From a virus: a stretch of DNA of 38,142 nucleotides. The stretch spans positions 1 to 38,142 of IMG/VR virus record IMGVR_UViG_3300025319_000059; one strand, given 5' to 3'. A program made the translations under genes and the position numbers. Shown one piece after another: positions 7,500 through 14,655 of the stretch. The notes beneath the pieces are model-generated. The model was not told the DNA's origin. It saw only the letters and a list, made by a program, of their open reading frames with translations, and did not search any database. Numbering within the stretch: the first letter of the stretch is position 1; each line of letters starts with the position of its first letter.

Positions 7500-10442
7500 C
7501 TAATACCTTGTATTCCAACCTGTACCTCTTGTTGAATACCTTGTATTCCAACCTGTACCTCTTGTTGAATACCTGTCAAGCCACACTTCAGGACTTGGGC
7601 TTGGTGAAGGACTAATTGAAACTGATGGACTGACCGAAACCGAAGGACTCACAGAAGGGCTTAAACTCTGACTTTTGCTTGGACTCTCACTTGGACTTAA
7701 AGACGGACTTTTTGATGGACTTAAAGACGGACTAACTGACCCTGATGGCGAGATAGATGGACTCAGACTAGGGCTTTTACTTGGTGAAAGAGAAATGCTG
7801 GGTGAGACAGATGGGCTTAGACTTGGGCTTTTTGATGGACTCAGACTAGGACTAACTGAAATAGATGGACTAACCGAAGGAGATACTGATGGGCTTTTTG
7901 AAACTGATGGACTAACACTAGGCGAGGCTGATGGACTTAAAGACGGACTTAAAGAAAGTCCTGTTTCAAATGTATAGTAAGCAACCAAACTCGGATCATT
8001 TGTGGGACTGGGAATTTCTGAATCCTTATAAGTACTAATTTCAGTAAGAGTTCTTACATCATTCCAAGCTCTTGCTTCATCCATTAAACCGTCATTTTCT
8101 GCACCAGCACCGACACTTCCTAATTCAAAATCTCCGGAAGAATTTTGAGTTGATGTAAGAGTTGTAATAACGTCGCTTCCAAGTTGGACACCATTAACAT
8201 AAAACTTTGCGACACCGCTTGCAAAGGTTACTGCGTAATGATAATAAACTCCAAGCGTGGGAATGTGTGCAATTGAAACGGCCGATTCCAACGCCGGATT
8301 AAATAAGAAAAGTCTAAGTTTATAAACACCTCCACCACTGTCCCAAATGTTTAAAGAATATGCTGATATTTTAGAAATTAGTCCAGTAGATAATCCACTT
8401 GGTAAAGACTCCCACTTAAACGAACATTCCAAGGTAAAATTATTTAATAAATCCAGTCCATTTTGACTAGCATCCGGAATATATAATCTTTGGGCTGAGC
8501 TTCTTTCAAAGTCAGCAGCAACAGAAGAGGCAGCAAAAGGAGTATCACCTGATCCTGTAACCCCATTTTCGTTAGTTAAATGATTACCACTCGCACTCTT
8601 GTCGGTTATATCCAAAACTACAACAGACGGGGAAACTGATGGGCTGATAGAGGGTGAGATACTAGGAGACAAACTTGGTGAAAAGCTTGGAGACAGAGAT
8701 GGGCTTTTTGACGGACTTAAGCTAGGACTAGGTGAGGGAGAAAGACTTACAGACGGAGATATACTTGGACTCTTGCTTGGACTTACAGACGGACTTAATG
8801 AGACCGATGGACTGACTGAAGGACTAGCACTAGGACTTAAGGAAGGGCTTTTTGACAGACTTAAGCTAGGAGATAAAGAAGGACTCACACTAGGTGACAA
8901 GCTGGGGCTTAAAGATACTGATGGACTTACAGACGGACTTAATGAGACCGATGGACTGACTGAAGGCGACACACTTGGACTCAGAGATGGGGAAAGACTG
9001 GGACTTAAAGATACCGAAGGACTAACCGAGGGGCTTACTGACGGACTAATGCTGGGTGATAGGCTTACACTCGGCGAAACCGAAGGTGAAAGGCTCGGTG
9101 ATAAGCTCGGACTCAGACTGACCGATGGTGATACCGAGGGGCTTATACTTGGTGACAAAGATGGACTTAAGCTCACACTGGGAGAAACACTGGGAGATAG
9201 ACTTGGACTCAGCGATACACTGGGAGAAACGGAGGGTGAAGCACTGGGAGATAATGAGGGTGAAAAGCTAGTTCCCCCTCCTGCTGTATAGGTAGCGTAG
9301 ATGGAATGCTTTCTATTTTGGGGCGAATCTTCAACTAACGTACTAGGCCAACCAGCATCAAAATCAATACCTAAGTCTCCAAATGTATCTCCGACTGTAT
9401 CGTAAGCAAAATAACACGAACGCGCTGCAACACCGTCGTAATCGGAATTACTAGCTAAAGCATATGTTCCTGCTACTAATGTCGGATTTGTTGTAAAGGT
9501 ATAATTTAACCAACCTTGTGAAGCAGAAGTTATAGTTGTATTTTGTGTAGCTCCATTAGTTTGTAGATTATGAGTAGCTGCATTATCGTAAATTGCAGAC
9601 GAAGAAGGGACTTCGGTTGTTATAGTTCTTCTCCAAGAAGCCGTTAATTTAGTTATTTCGCCATCTTCACTTAAAGTTGCAGCAGTCCCCCAAGGTCTAT
9701 CTCCGGCAAAAATATCACTAGCACCGATACTTTCGTACCCAAACGTTGGGTCAACAATTACTGGATAAACTGCATTATCAAGCCATGTTTGGTCTATAGT
9801 TACTGTCAGAAGTCCATTTTGTTCATTTATATTTAACTGTCCCCATGTTTCCTTTCCATTGGCGTCTGTTATTTTTGGTCTATAAATATGAAATGCTTTA
9901 CCTACCTTATACTCCATTCCTGCCGCATCATTCATTCCGCCTTTAGTTTTGTGATAAACGGCGTAGCTTCCCTCTACGTTGGCAGGTCTTGAGGCCCCTT
10001 CGTCTATTTCTTGTTGGGTTAGAGCTGGTTGGTAGAAGAAATCTAAAGATTTCGTTTCAATCGTAAATTCAAGTACATTAGAAGCTGGTTTTTCTTTTAA
10101 AATGACTTCAAATTCATATCCACCATCTTCTGATAACTCTGGTTTGTCGTAGAAGTGGACTTCTTTAGTTCCGTTGACCCATTTGATTACTTCTTTGTCG
10201 GTTTCTACTGTGGCTTTTGTGTAGTCATCTTCTTTTAAACGGACTGAAGTATTTACTTCATTGTCCCATCTGGAAATTTTAATCTGAGGATAAAATAAGT
10301 CAGGTTGTTTGTCATCACCAACAATTACTTCTATACGGTCTTTTGGATTGCTTTTAGCAGTTTGTTTGAAAGATTCATTAGCAAATTCGTATTTTGCCGA
10401 TATCTCTGAACTTATCTTGGTTAGATCAACTTTCTTTTCCAT
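7500..10442 (-). CDS. Large Ser-Pro repeat (mucin-like) appendage protein with LamG-like domain
   Basis: A 980-residue protein in five parts. Residues 1-390 form a beta-rich anchor domain, including QTWLDNAVYPVIVDPTFGYES. Residues ~392-608 are an almost pure Ser-Pro-Ser-x repeat, x being mostly Val, Leu, Ile or Ala. Residues ~609-820 look like a laminin-G/concanavalin jelly roll: DKSASGNHLTN, YYHYAVTFASGVAKFYVNGVQ and the end motif MDEARAWNDVRTLTEI. A second Ser-Pro block covers ~823-951. The tail carries an exact 11-residue tandem duplication (YSTRGTGWNTR). LamG domains bind carbohydrate, so a host-binding fibre is likely. The Ser-rich linkers resemble O-glycosylated mucin regions, and a sugar-modification operon ends just upstream. 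Confidence 0.8.
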   Translation of the reverse strand: MEKKVDLTKISSEISAKYEFANESFKQTAKSNPKDRIEVIVGDDKQPDLFYPQIKISRWDNEVNTSVRLKEDDYTKATVETDKEVIKWVNGTKEVHFYDKPELSEDGGYEFEVILKEKPASNVLEFTIETKSLDFFYQPALTQQEIDEGASRPANVEGSYAVYHKTKGGMNDAAGMEYKVGKAFHIYRPKITDANGKETWGQLNINEQNGLLTVTIDQTWLDNAVYPVIVDPTFGYESIGASDIFAGDRPWGTAATLSEDGEITKLTASWRRTITTEVPSSSAIYDNAATHNLQTNGATQNTTITSASQGWLNYTFTTNPTLVAGTYALASNSDYDGVAARSCYFAYDTVGDTFGDLGIDFDAGWPSTLVEDSPQNRKHSIYATYTAGGGTSFSPSLSPSASPSVSPSVSLSPSLSPSVSPSVSLSPSLSPSISPSVSPSVSLSPSLSPSLSPSVSPSVSLSPSISPSVSPSVSPSVSLSPSLSPSLSPSVSPSVSPSVSLSPSVSPSVSLSPSLSPSVSPSLSPSLSLSKSPSLSPSASPSVSPSVSLSPSVSPSKSPSISPSVSLSPSPSPSLSPSKSPSLSPSFSPSLSPSISPSISPSVSPSVVVLDITDKSASGNHLTNENGVTGSGDTPFAASSVAADFERSSAQRLYIPDASQNGLDLLNNFTLECSFKWESLPSGLSTGLISKISAYSLNIWDSGGGVYKLRLFLFNPALESAVSIAHIPTLGVYYHYAVTFASGVAKFYVNGVQLGSDVITTLTSTQNSSGDFELGSVGAGAENDGLMDEARAWNDVRTLTEISTYKDSEIPSPTNDPSLVAYYTFETGLSLSPSLSPSASPSVSPSVSKSPSVSPSVSPSISVSPSLSPSKSPSLSPSVSPSISLSPSKSPSLSPSISPSGSVSPSLSPSKSPSLSPSESPSKSQSLSPSVSPSVSVSPSVSISPSPSPSPEVWLDRYSTRGTGWNTRYSTRGTGWNTRY
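7502..7573 (-). repeat. Exact 33-nt tandem repeat at the fibre C-terminus
   Basis: Two exact 33-nt copies (7502-7534 and 7535-7567) are followed by 6 nt of a third. They encode the 11-residue unit YSTRGTGWNTR and end at the TAG stop. The copies have no synonymous differences, which indicates a very recent duplication or ongoing length change at the tip. Confidence 0.95.
7590..7975 (-). repeat. Second Ser-Pro-Ser-x coding repeat block of the large fibre
   Basis: About 128 codons of degenerate 12-nt units encoding Ser-Pro-Ser-x, with Lys, Gly, Glu and Gln more frequent at x than in the first block. It lies between the LamG-like domain and the C-terminal tandem duplication, so it works as a stalk segment. 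Confidence 0.85.
8620..9270 (-). repeat. First Ser-Pro-Ser-x coding repeat block of the large fibre
   Basis: About 217 codons of 12-nt units, some expanded to Ser-x-Ser-Pro-Ser-x. Codons vary between units (Ser as AGT, AGC, TCC, TCA and others), so the array is old enough to have diverged yet keeps its protein pattern. This implies selection on the peptide. The opposite strand is also open here and mimics a Gly/Leu/Asp-rich protein. Confidence 0.9.
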
Positions 10443-10459
10443 ATAACAAAGTATGAAGT

Positions 10460-10488
10460 TTCCTTACCAGTCCCGAAGGTGTTAGGAA
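10460..10488 (-). promoter_or_regulatory. Hairpin in the 5' leader of the large fibre gene
   Basis: The 62-nt gap before the fibre ATG holds an imperfect stem, TTCCT paired with AGGAA, plus partly pairing inner arms. On the minus strand the leader reads CCTAACACC, then about ten bases, then CTGGTAA. Nearly the same layout (CCTAACACC, then CTGGCAA) occurs in the major capsid leader at 20612-20649. A shared RNA element in front of highly expressed virion genes is possible. Confidence 0.4.
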
Positions 10489-10504
10489 GAATTAACTACT
10501 AAAC

Positions 10505-11458
10505 TTATTCTACTACACTTTTAAGTCTATCTAAATCTTTTTGTTCCCAATCAGGCACAGGCCAGAACTTTTCAACCAGCCAGGAGACAGGATGAATTGC
10601 CTTGTCCCACTTGTTTTTCCAGAAGAGATCCCTCACATTTTTTTTCACTTTTTCTTGATCGCGGCCAGAGACGGGCCAAGGAAAACCAAAGTTACTTTTA
10701 GTTCTGAAAAGATGTGCATACCAAGTATTATGATTACAAAGAACCATACCGCCGGAAAGCCAAGTTTTACAAGCTACTTCAATTCCCTGATTTCCCCAAT
10801 TACCAAGCTTTTCATCACACAGATTAAGTTCCCAATACTTTTTCCGGGTACACATAAAAGAGGATCCCTGTAAAGACATTGATTGTGTAAGTCCTTTTTC
10901 TTCTTTGTCTTTTATATACTCCGGTCTATGTTTGTAATCTTCAAAATACTTGAACTGAGGAGTTTTGTTAAAACAATAAGAAGTACTCTGTGGCCTTCTT
11001 TTACCGATCCAGAGCATTTTCCGCTTCATTTCATTACCGCAGTTAGGACACTTAGGGATTCTATCCTGATATTCCCTCTTTCCGCATTTATAGCACTTCC
11101 AGTCAAATGCCCAAAGATTGCGCATAATAGGAACCATAGTTACGTTATCTCCGGTTTTCTTAAAAGCCTCTATCATTTTTCTGTCAAATCCCTGGTCAAA
11201 AGAACAATGAGCATCAACCTTCATAATATATTTAGCTTTGCTTAATTTACATGCTAAATTAGCAGCTCCTCTCTGGCCTACACTTTTAGGAACATAAATG
11301 ATGTTTACCCTGTCATTTTGCGGGACCGGAGGATCAGTCCACTCTCCATCTAATAAAGCAATTATTTCTGTGTCTGCTTCTCTATGTTGAAGAATGTCCT
11401 CAATAGTATTTTTGAGGAACATTTCATTTCTTGAAGGTATTAAGATTGAAAGATCCAT
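10505..11458 (-). CDS. Family 2 glycosyltransferase with inserted zinc ribbon
   Basis: A 317-residue GT-A glycosyltransferase. It starts with the nucleotide-sugar fold (MDLSILIPSRNEMFLKNTI, EIIALLDGEW). The metal site is VDAHCSF, with Asp82 and His84 in place of the usual DxD. An acceptor-site region follows (SMSLQGSSFMCTRKKYWEL, then GNWGNQGIEVACKTWLSGG), as in polypeptide GalNAc-transferase-like GT2 enzymes. Cys122, Cys125, Cys137 and Cys140 form a two-knuckle zinc ribbon inserted in the middle, which is unusual. The C-terminal region is Trp-rich. It is a distant paralogue of the gene at 17308-18102. It is the last gene of the sugar-modification operon, just before the large fibre. The natural target (virion Ser/Thr, or glycan) is unknown. 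Confidence 0.8.
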   Translation of the reverse strand: MDLSILIPSRNEMFLKNTIEDILQHREADTEIIALLDGEWTDPPVPQNDRVNIIYVPKSVGQRGAANLACKLSKAKYIMKVDAHCSFDQGFDRKMIEAFKKTGDNVTMVPIMRNLWAFDWKCYKCGKREYQDRIPKCPNCGNEMKRKMLWIGKRRPQSTSYCFNKTPQFKYFEDYKHRPEYIKDKEEKGLTQSMSLQGSSFMCTRKKYWELNLCDEKLGNWGNQGIEVACKTWLSGGMVLCNHNTWYAHLFRTKSNFGFPWPVSGRDQEKVKKNVRDLFWKNKWDKAIHPVSWLVEKFWPVPDWEQKDLDRLKSVVE

Positions 11459-11910
11459 TTTTTGTTCTTTTCTAATATCCCTCTTTCAGCAAGAAATCTA
11501 GCCTTTAATGCCTTGAATAAGTTTTTATATCTTCCAAGATTTATCGTCTTTCCGTTTAATTGAATACCAGCCCTCCATTTTTTATTCTGTTTATCCCAAT
11601 AAACACCCTTGAATCCCGACTTATTGTGTTTGTACATCCCTATATTAAAGTGATTGATACTATTGGTAACAGTTCGGAGATTCTTTTTTCTGTTATCTAA
11701 TTTATTACGATTTATATGATCTGTTTGAAAATCTTCAGGCGTGTTGTGAATAAGTCGGTGTAAAGTTATATTTTTCCCATTCTCTTTTCTTATAACATAT
11801 CCTTTTGTACTGATTCCCCACTTCCATTGATTGAAGAAAACGAAATCTTCGTCATCAACTAAAGTAAAGAGGTTTGAGTATTTCTTGGTACTAATGTTTA
11901 TTTTCTTCAT
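11440..11910 (-). CDS. HNH homing-type endonuclease with AP2 DNA-binding domain
   Basis: A 156-residue protein. An N-terminal segment precedes the HNH core: LHRLI (His51), QTDHINRN (Asp64, His65, Asn67) and DNRKKNLR (Asn77). An AP2-like DNA-binding domain follows (about 96-140: NKSGFKGVYWDKQNKKWRAGI, LGRYKNLFKAL). This is the standard layout of free-standing phage homing endonucleases. It overlaps the upstream gene by 20 nt and the downstream gene by 19 nt. Its last 13 residues (GILEKNKKWIFQS) repeat the end of the upstream dehydrogenase-like protein (GILEKNKEWIKSN). The repeat suggests the HNH cassette was inserted at that gene's 3' end and the old end became its own C-terminus. Confidence 0.85.
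   Translation of the reverse strand: MKKINISTKKYSNLFTLVDDEDFVFFNQWKWGISTKGYVIRKENGKNITLHRLIHNTPEDFQTDHINRNKLDNRKKNLRTVTNSINHFNIGMYKHNKSGFKGVYWDKQNKKWRAGIQLNGKTINLGRYKNLFKALKARFLAERGILEKNKKWIFQS
11453..11486. repeat. Direct repeat A flanking the HNH gene
   Basis: 34 bases matching 11919-11952 with about seven differences. On the minus strand it encodes RGILEKNKKW at the HNH C-terminus and also contains the ATG of the glycosyltransferase gene. It is probably the original 3' end of the dehydrogenase-like gene, displaced by the insertion. Confidence 0.75.
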
Positions 11911-12703
11911 TTGATTTAATCCATTCCTTATTTTTTTCTAATATACCTCTTGTTATTTTAGGATTATACCCTAAAGATTCGGCAAATGCACACCAAGCAT
12001 AGATATCTTTAGGTATACACTTAGAATTGAAACCCCTTTTCTCCGGATATATAAAAGTCCACCAAAGATTAAACCGGGGATCATCTCCGTAAACCGCATC
12101 TCTTATTGTGTAATAATCAATTCCTGCTTTTTGACAGACATCGTATAGCTCCTGACATTGAGCTACTTTAAAGGAAATTGCGCGGTTTTCAGTAAGCTTA
12201 ATTACTTCAGCTTCATAGGCAGTAACTTGCCGAATATTGGTATTAGCATTATAAACAGTCGTGTATAAATCTATAAGTTCTTTCCTGTCTTTTGCTTCAC
12301 CACCAATTATTAAAAACTGCCTAGTTCTCGGATCCAACATTGGATGAGCAGGCGTTTCCCCAAGATACTCAGGCTGCATAACGATATTCTTTTTATACTT
12401 TTCAATCAAATAATCACAAGTTCCCGGATTAACAGTTGAACGGATAACTATAATAGGACATTCACACCAGGCAACGACTTCTTCAACTATTGAAGTATCT
12501 AACTTTCCCTCTCCAATATTCGGAGTCGGTACACAAACAAATACAATCTCACTCTCGTTTACCTGTTCTTTATTCCCCCAATTCAAACTATTATCTTTAT
12601 TTTCAAGTACTCTTAACTTCGGATCATAAAGAACGGCGTCAGGGAAAAGCTTCTGCATGGCTTTTCCAACCCAACCATAGCCAATAATTGCAACTTTTTT
12701 CAT
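11891..12703 (-). CDS. Short UDP-glucose/GDP-mannose dehydrogenase-like protein
   Basis: A 270-residue member of the nucleotide-sugar dehydrogenase superfamily, which oxidises UDP- or GDP-sugars to uronic acids with NAD. It has the Rossmann motif GYGWVG (8-13), CVPTP (57-61), RSTVNPGT (88-95), PEYLGE (111-116), a helix with VIKLTENRAISFKVAQCQEL, and the catalytic-type motif FNSKCIPKD with Cys229 and Lys232. Cellular enzymes have over 400 residues. The C-terminal sugar-nucleotide domain is missing, so dimerisation or substrate use may differ. Its ATG overlaps the preceding stop (ATGA), placing it inside the coupled sugar operon. The C-terminus was probably altered when the HNH gene inserted. 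Confidence 0.75.
   Translation of the reverse strand: MKKVAIIGYGWVGKAMQKLFPDAVLYDPKLRVLENKDNSLNWGNKEQVNESEIVFVCVPTPNIGEGKLDTSIVEEVVAWCECPIIVIRSTVNPGTCDYLIEKYKKNIVMQPEYLGETPAHPMLDPRTRQFLIIGGEAKDRKELIDLYTTVYNANTNIRQVTAYEAEVIKLTENRAISFKVAQCQELYDVCQKAGIDYYTIRDAVYGDDPRFNLWWTFIYPEKRGFNSKCIPKDIYAWCAFAESLGYNPKITRGILEKNKEWIKSNEENKH
11919..11952. repeat. Direct repeat B flanking the HNH gene
   Basis: Counterpart of 11453-11486, lying at the present 3' end of the dehydrogenase-like gene and encoding RGILEKNKEW. Similarity stops sharply outside the 34 bases. The pair brackets the HNH coding region and marks the probable insertion boundaries. Confidence 0.75.
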
Positions 12704-13422
12704 AGGTCAAACATCTTTTTTATATCCTGCCAACCATCTATTTTGTCCAAGCTTGTTTCTCTCCAACTTTTAGTATCAGGCTTGTGTTTAAATTCTTCAA
12801 GATTTACTTTACGTCTACTAAAAGTCCTATTATGCCTGATATCTATATTAGGATATTTAGATTTCCAAGTATCGCTTTTTTCATCCGAGAAGCCTCCTCT
12901 TTTTGTTCTTTTACGACCAGGTTCATAACCCCATTTTCTTGCCCACTCCGGTTCTTTTCCTTCTTTATTGTATAGTCCATCTTTTAAGACTCTATTCAAT
13001 CGTTTTTTGTACTGCATTAGTGCTAACTGGCGATTACAACACATCATAGACAAAGAAGTTAAACCGTCATAGTTAATAAGTCTGTCTTTCGGATAATCCC
13101 ATCTCCAGTCATTAGTGTTGTAGTAATAAACATCACCAAAGGTAAGAGTAAACTCAAAGTGTGACGGATGATACAAAACGTCATGCTCGGTAAAAAAAAC
13201 AACGTCAGAACTTGATACTTCAAGTGCAGTTACTATCTGTCTAAGCATTGTAAAATAACTCGGTATTAAACCTTCTATATATATGTTTGTACCAAAGTCC
13301 ATCGGTTTAAGTGATACAGAGACTATCTTGCCATCAAAAGCTTTTCTTAATTGCTTCTGACAAACTTCCATAATTACAGGATTCAGTCTATTGTCTGTAT
13401 AGTAAATACATCCTTTTGTCAT
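12700..13422 (-). CDS. Phage glycosyltransferase-like protein, paralogue 1 of 3
   Basis: A 240-residue protein with the shared pattern of three genes in this operon: a starting strand (GCIYYTDNRL), then IVSVSLKPMDFGTNIYI, a helix with FTMLRQIVTALEVS, and a metal-site-like VFFTEHDVLYHPSHFEF. This fits a GT-A glycosyltransferase fold with Glu-His-Asp in the DxD position. The C-terminal third is basic and Lys/Arg-rich (GYEPGRKRTKRGGFSDEK). It overlaps both neighbours by 4 nt (ATGA). Donor and acceptor are unknown. The paralogues at 14011-14655 and 16185-16838 share the core. Confidence 0.6.
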   Translation of the reverse strand: MTKGCIYYTDNRLNPVIMEVCQKQLRKAFDGKIVSVSLKPMDFGTNIYIEGLIPSYFTMLRQIVTALEVSSSDVVFFTEHDVLYHPSHFEFTLTFGDVYYYNTNDWRWDYPKDRLINYDGLTSLSMMCCNRQLALMQYKKRLNRVLKDGLYNKEGKEPEWARKWGYEPGRKRTKRGGFSDEKSDTWKSKYPNIDIRHNRTFSRRKVNLEEFKHKPDTKSWRETSLDKIDGWQDIKKMFDL

Positions 13423-14024
13423 GGCTTAAACCACATAAAACTTCTCCACTTATCTCTCTTTTCTCCTTCTATTTCATCTTTCCTTCCAAGAACAAACCAG
13501 TTGTGGATATCAAATGCTTGGGTATAAGTATCTACCATATATCTAACGTACGAATCTGTAGACTCCGGAAAGTAAACATAGTCATGTCCAGAAATAACTC
13601 CACCCTTCTTTACTTTTTTAGACCACTCAACTAAATCTTCAGCTATATATCTGAATCCATGATTCCCATCAATATAAACGTAATCCAAAGATTCGTCTTT
13701 AAAATCGGCTAAAGCATCCATTGAAGTCTTTTTTATAATCGTGCAATTTTTGTAAGGCTCCAAAAGCTTCTTAGCACGTTCATATTGAGTACTCAAGGTA
13801 TTCCCTCCAGCTACAGAATAACCTTTATAAGACACCCAAGGATCAATCGCATAGTGTATCAAACTCGCTTTACAGAATAACTCCGAATATTCACCCTTCC
13901 AGACACCAATTTCAGCCCCAATCTTAAATCCTAAATCTACAAATAACTTAGGCAGACCATCTCTGGTAGAATCCGGGATTTCTACTGGCCTTCCTTTTAA
14001 CTTAATACCTTCAATTAATTCCAT
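13419..14024 (-). CDS. Class I SAM-dependent methyltransferase (Methyltransf_24 type)
   Basis: A 201-residue protein. The SAM-binding loop is GAEIGVWKGEYS (36-47). Later motifs are LDYVYIDGNHGFRYIAEDL (Asp119, His122) and KKGGVISGHDY (His147, Asp148). This set is typical of the Methyltransf_24 family, often found in glycan biosynthesis clusters, where members O-methylate sugars. It overlaps the upstream glycosyltransferase-like gene by 14 nt and the downstream one by 4 nt, so the three are probably translated together. The methyl acceptor is unknown. A modified sugar is the context-based guess. Confidence 0.75.
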   Translation of the reverse strand: MELIEGIKLKGRPVEIPDSTRDGLPKLFVDLGFKIGAEIGVWKGEYSELFCKASLIHYAIDPWVSYKGYSVAGGNTLSTQYERAKKLLEPYKNCTIIKKTSMDALADFKDESLDYVYIDGNHGFRYIAEDLVEWSKKVKKGGVISGHDYVYFPESTDSYVRYMVDTYTQAFDIHNWFVLGRKDEIEGEKRDKWRSFMWFKP

Positions 14025-14655
14025 ATTTCTTTTTTAAATCTTTTATGTTTCCCCAGTAAGGTAACTCATAAACCGGAACTTCGGTTGAAGGACTGTGTTT
14101 TCTCATGCCCTTTCCGGTTTTGAAAGAAACACAAGAAAAGTCTGTCTGGAAGTACTCGTACTTATCAAAGTATAGTTTGCGTATCTCTTTCGGAAAGTTT
14201 TTATATTCAGTACTCCACTGAGGCATATCGCGGAAAAGATATTCAAGCCTATCAAGATAAAATCTCCGCCCGACTATGCTAGAAAATGTTGATCCTTCCT
14301 TTTTGCATACAAAGTCCTGATGGTATTTCTGGACATAGACATTGGAGTTTCGGTAACAAATATCCAGTTTTGGAGGTATAAAATCAAAATAATCGGGAGA
14401 ATATAAACAATCCGCTTCTGCATGAATAACAAAGTCACTTTTTGCCGTCTCGCAAGCTATCTGAACTTGCCTGATAAAATTAAATCCTGAAGTCCCGACA
14501 TTACCTACACAAATGTTTGTACCTAAATCAATTGGCTTCTGGGTAACACTGATAATCGGTACATCTTTAGCCTTTGATAAAAGATCTTCCTGAATCTTCT
14601 TTTCAAATTCCGGATCTTCCCTATTACTTGAAAGATAAATTATTGTTCCATTCAT
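14011..14655 (-). CDS. Phage glycosyltransferase-like protein, paralogue 2 of 3
   Basis: A 214-residue protein with the shared core: GTIIYLSSNREDPEFEKKI, IISVTQKPIDLGTNICVG, GFNFIRQVQIACETA, then FVIHAEADCLYSPDYFDFIPP with Glu-Ala-Asp at the metal position. A C-terminal segment has aromatic residues and PVYELPYWGNIKDLKKKYG, which paralogue 3 also ends with (FDIPYWGKAEELVKHF). The family pattern suggests transfer of a sugar from a nucleotide donor. Overlaps of 4 and 14 nt with neighbours indicate translational coupling. Specific function is not known. Confidence 0.6.
   Translation of the reverse strand: MNGTIIYLSSNREDPEFEKKIQEDLLSKAKDVPIISVTQKPIDLGTNICVGNVGTSGFNFIRQVQIACETAKSDFVIHAEADCLYSPDYFDFIPPKLDICYRNSNVYVQKYHQDFVCKKEGSTFSSIVGRRFYLDRLEYLFRDMPQWSTEYKNFPKEIRKLYFDKYEYFQTDFSCVSFKTGKGMRKHSPSTEVPVYELPYWGNIKDLKKKYGIN

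Noticed and set aside
8599-9291. Long plus-strand open frame rich in Gly, Leu, Asp and Thr opposite the Ser-Pro repeats (also 7675-7977)
   Set aside because: It is the antisense reading of the repeat; the minus frame continues into unique domains on both sides, while the plus frame has no ribosome site or unique sequence.
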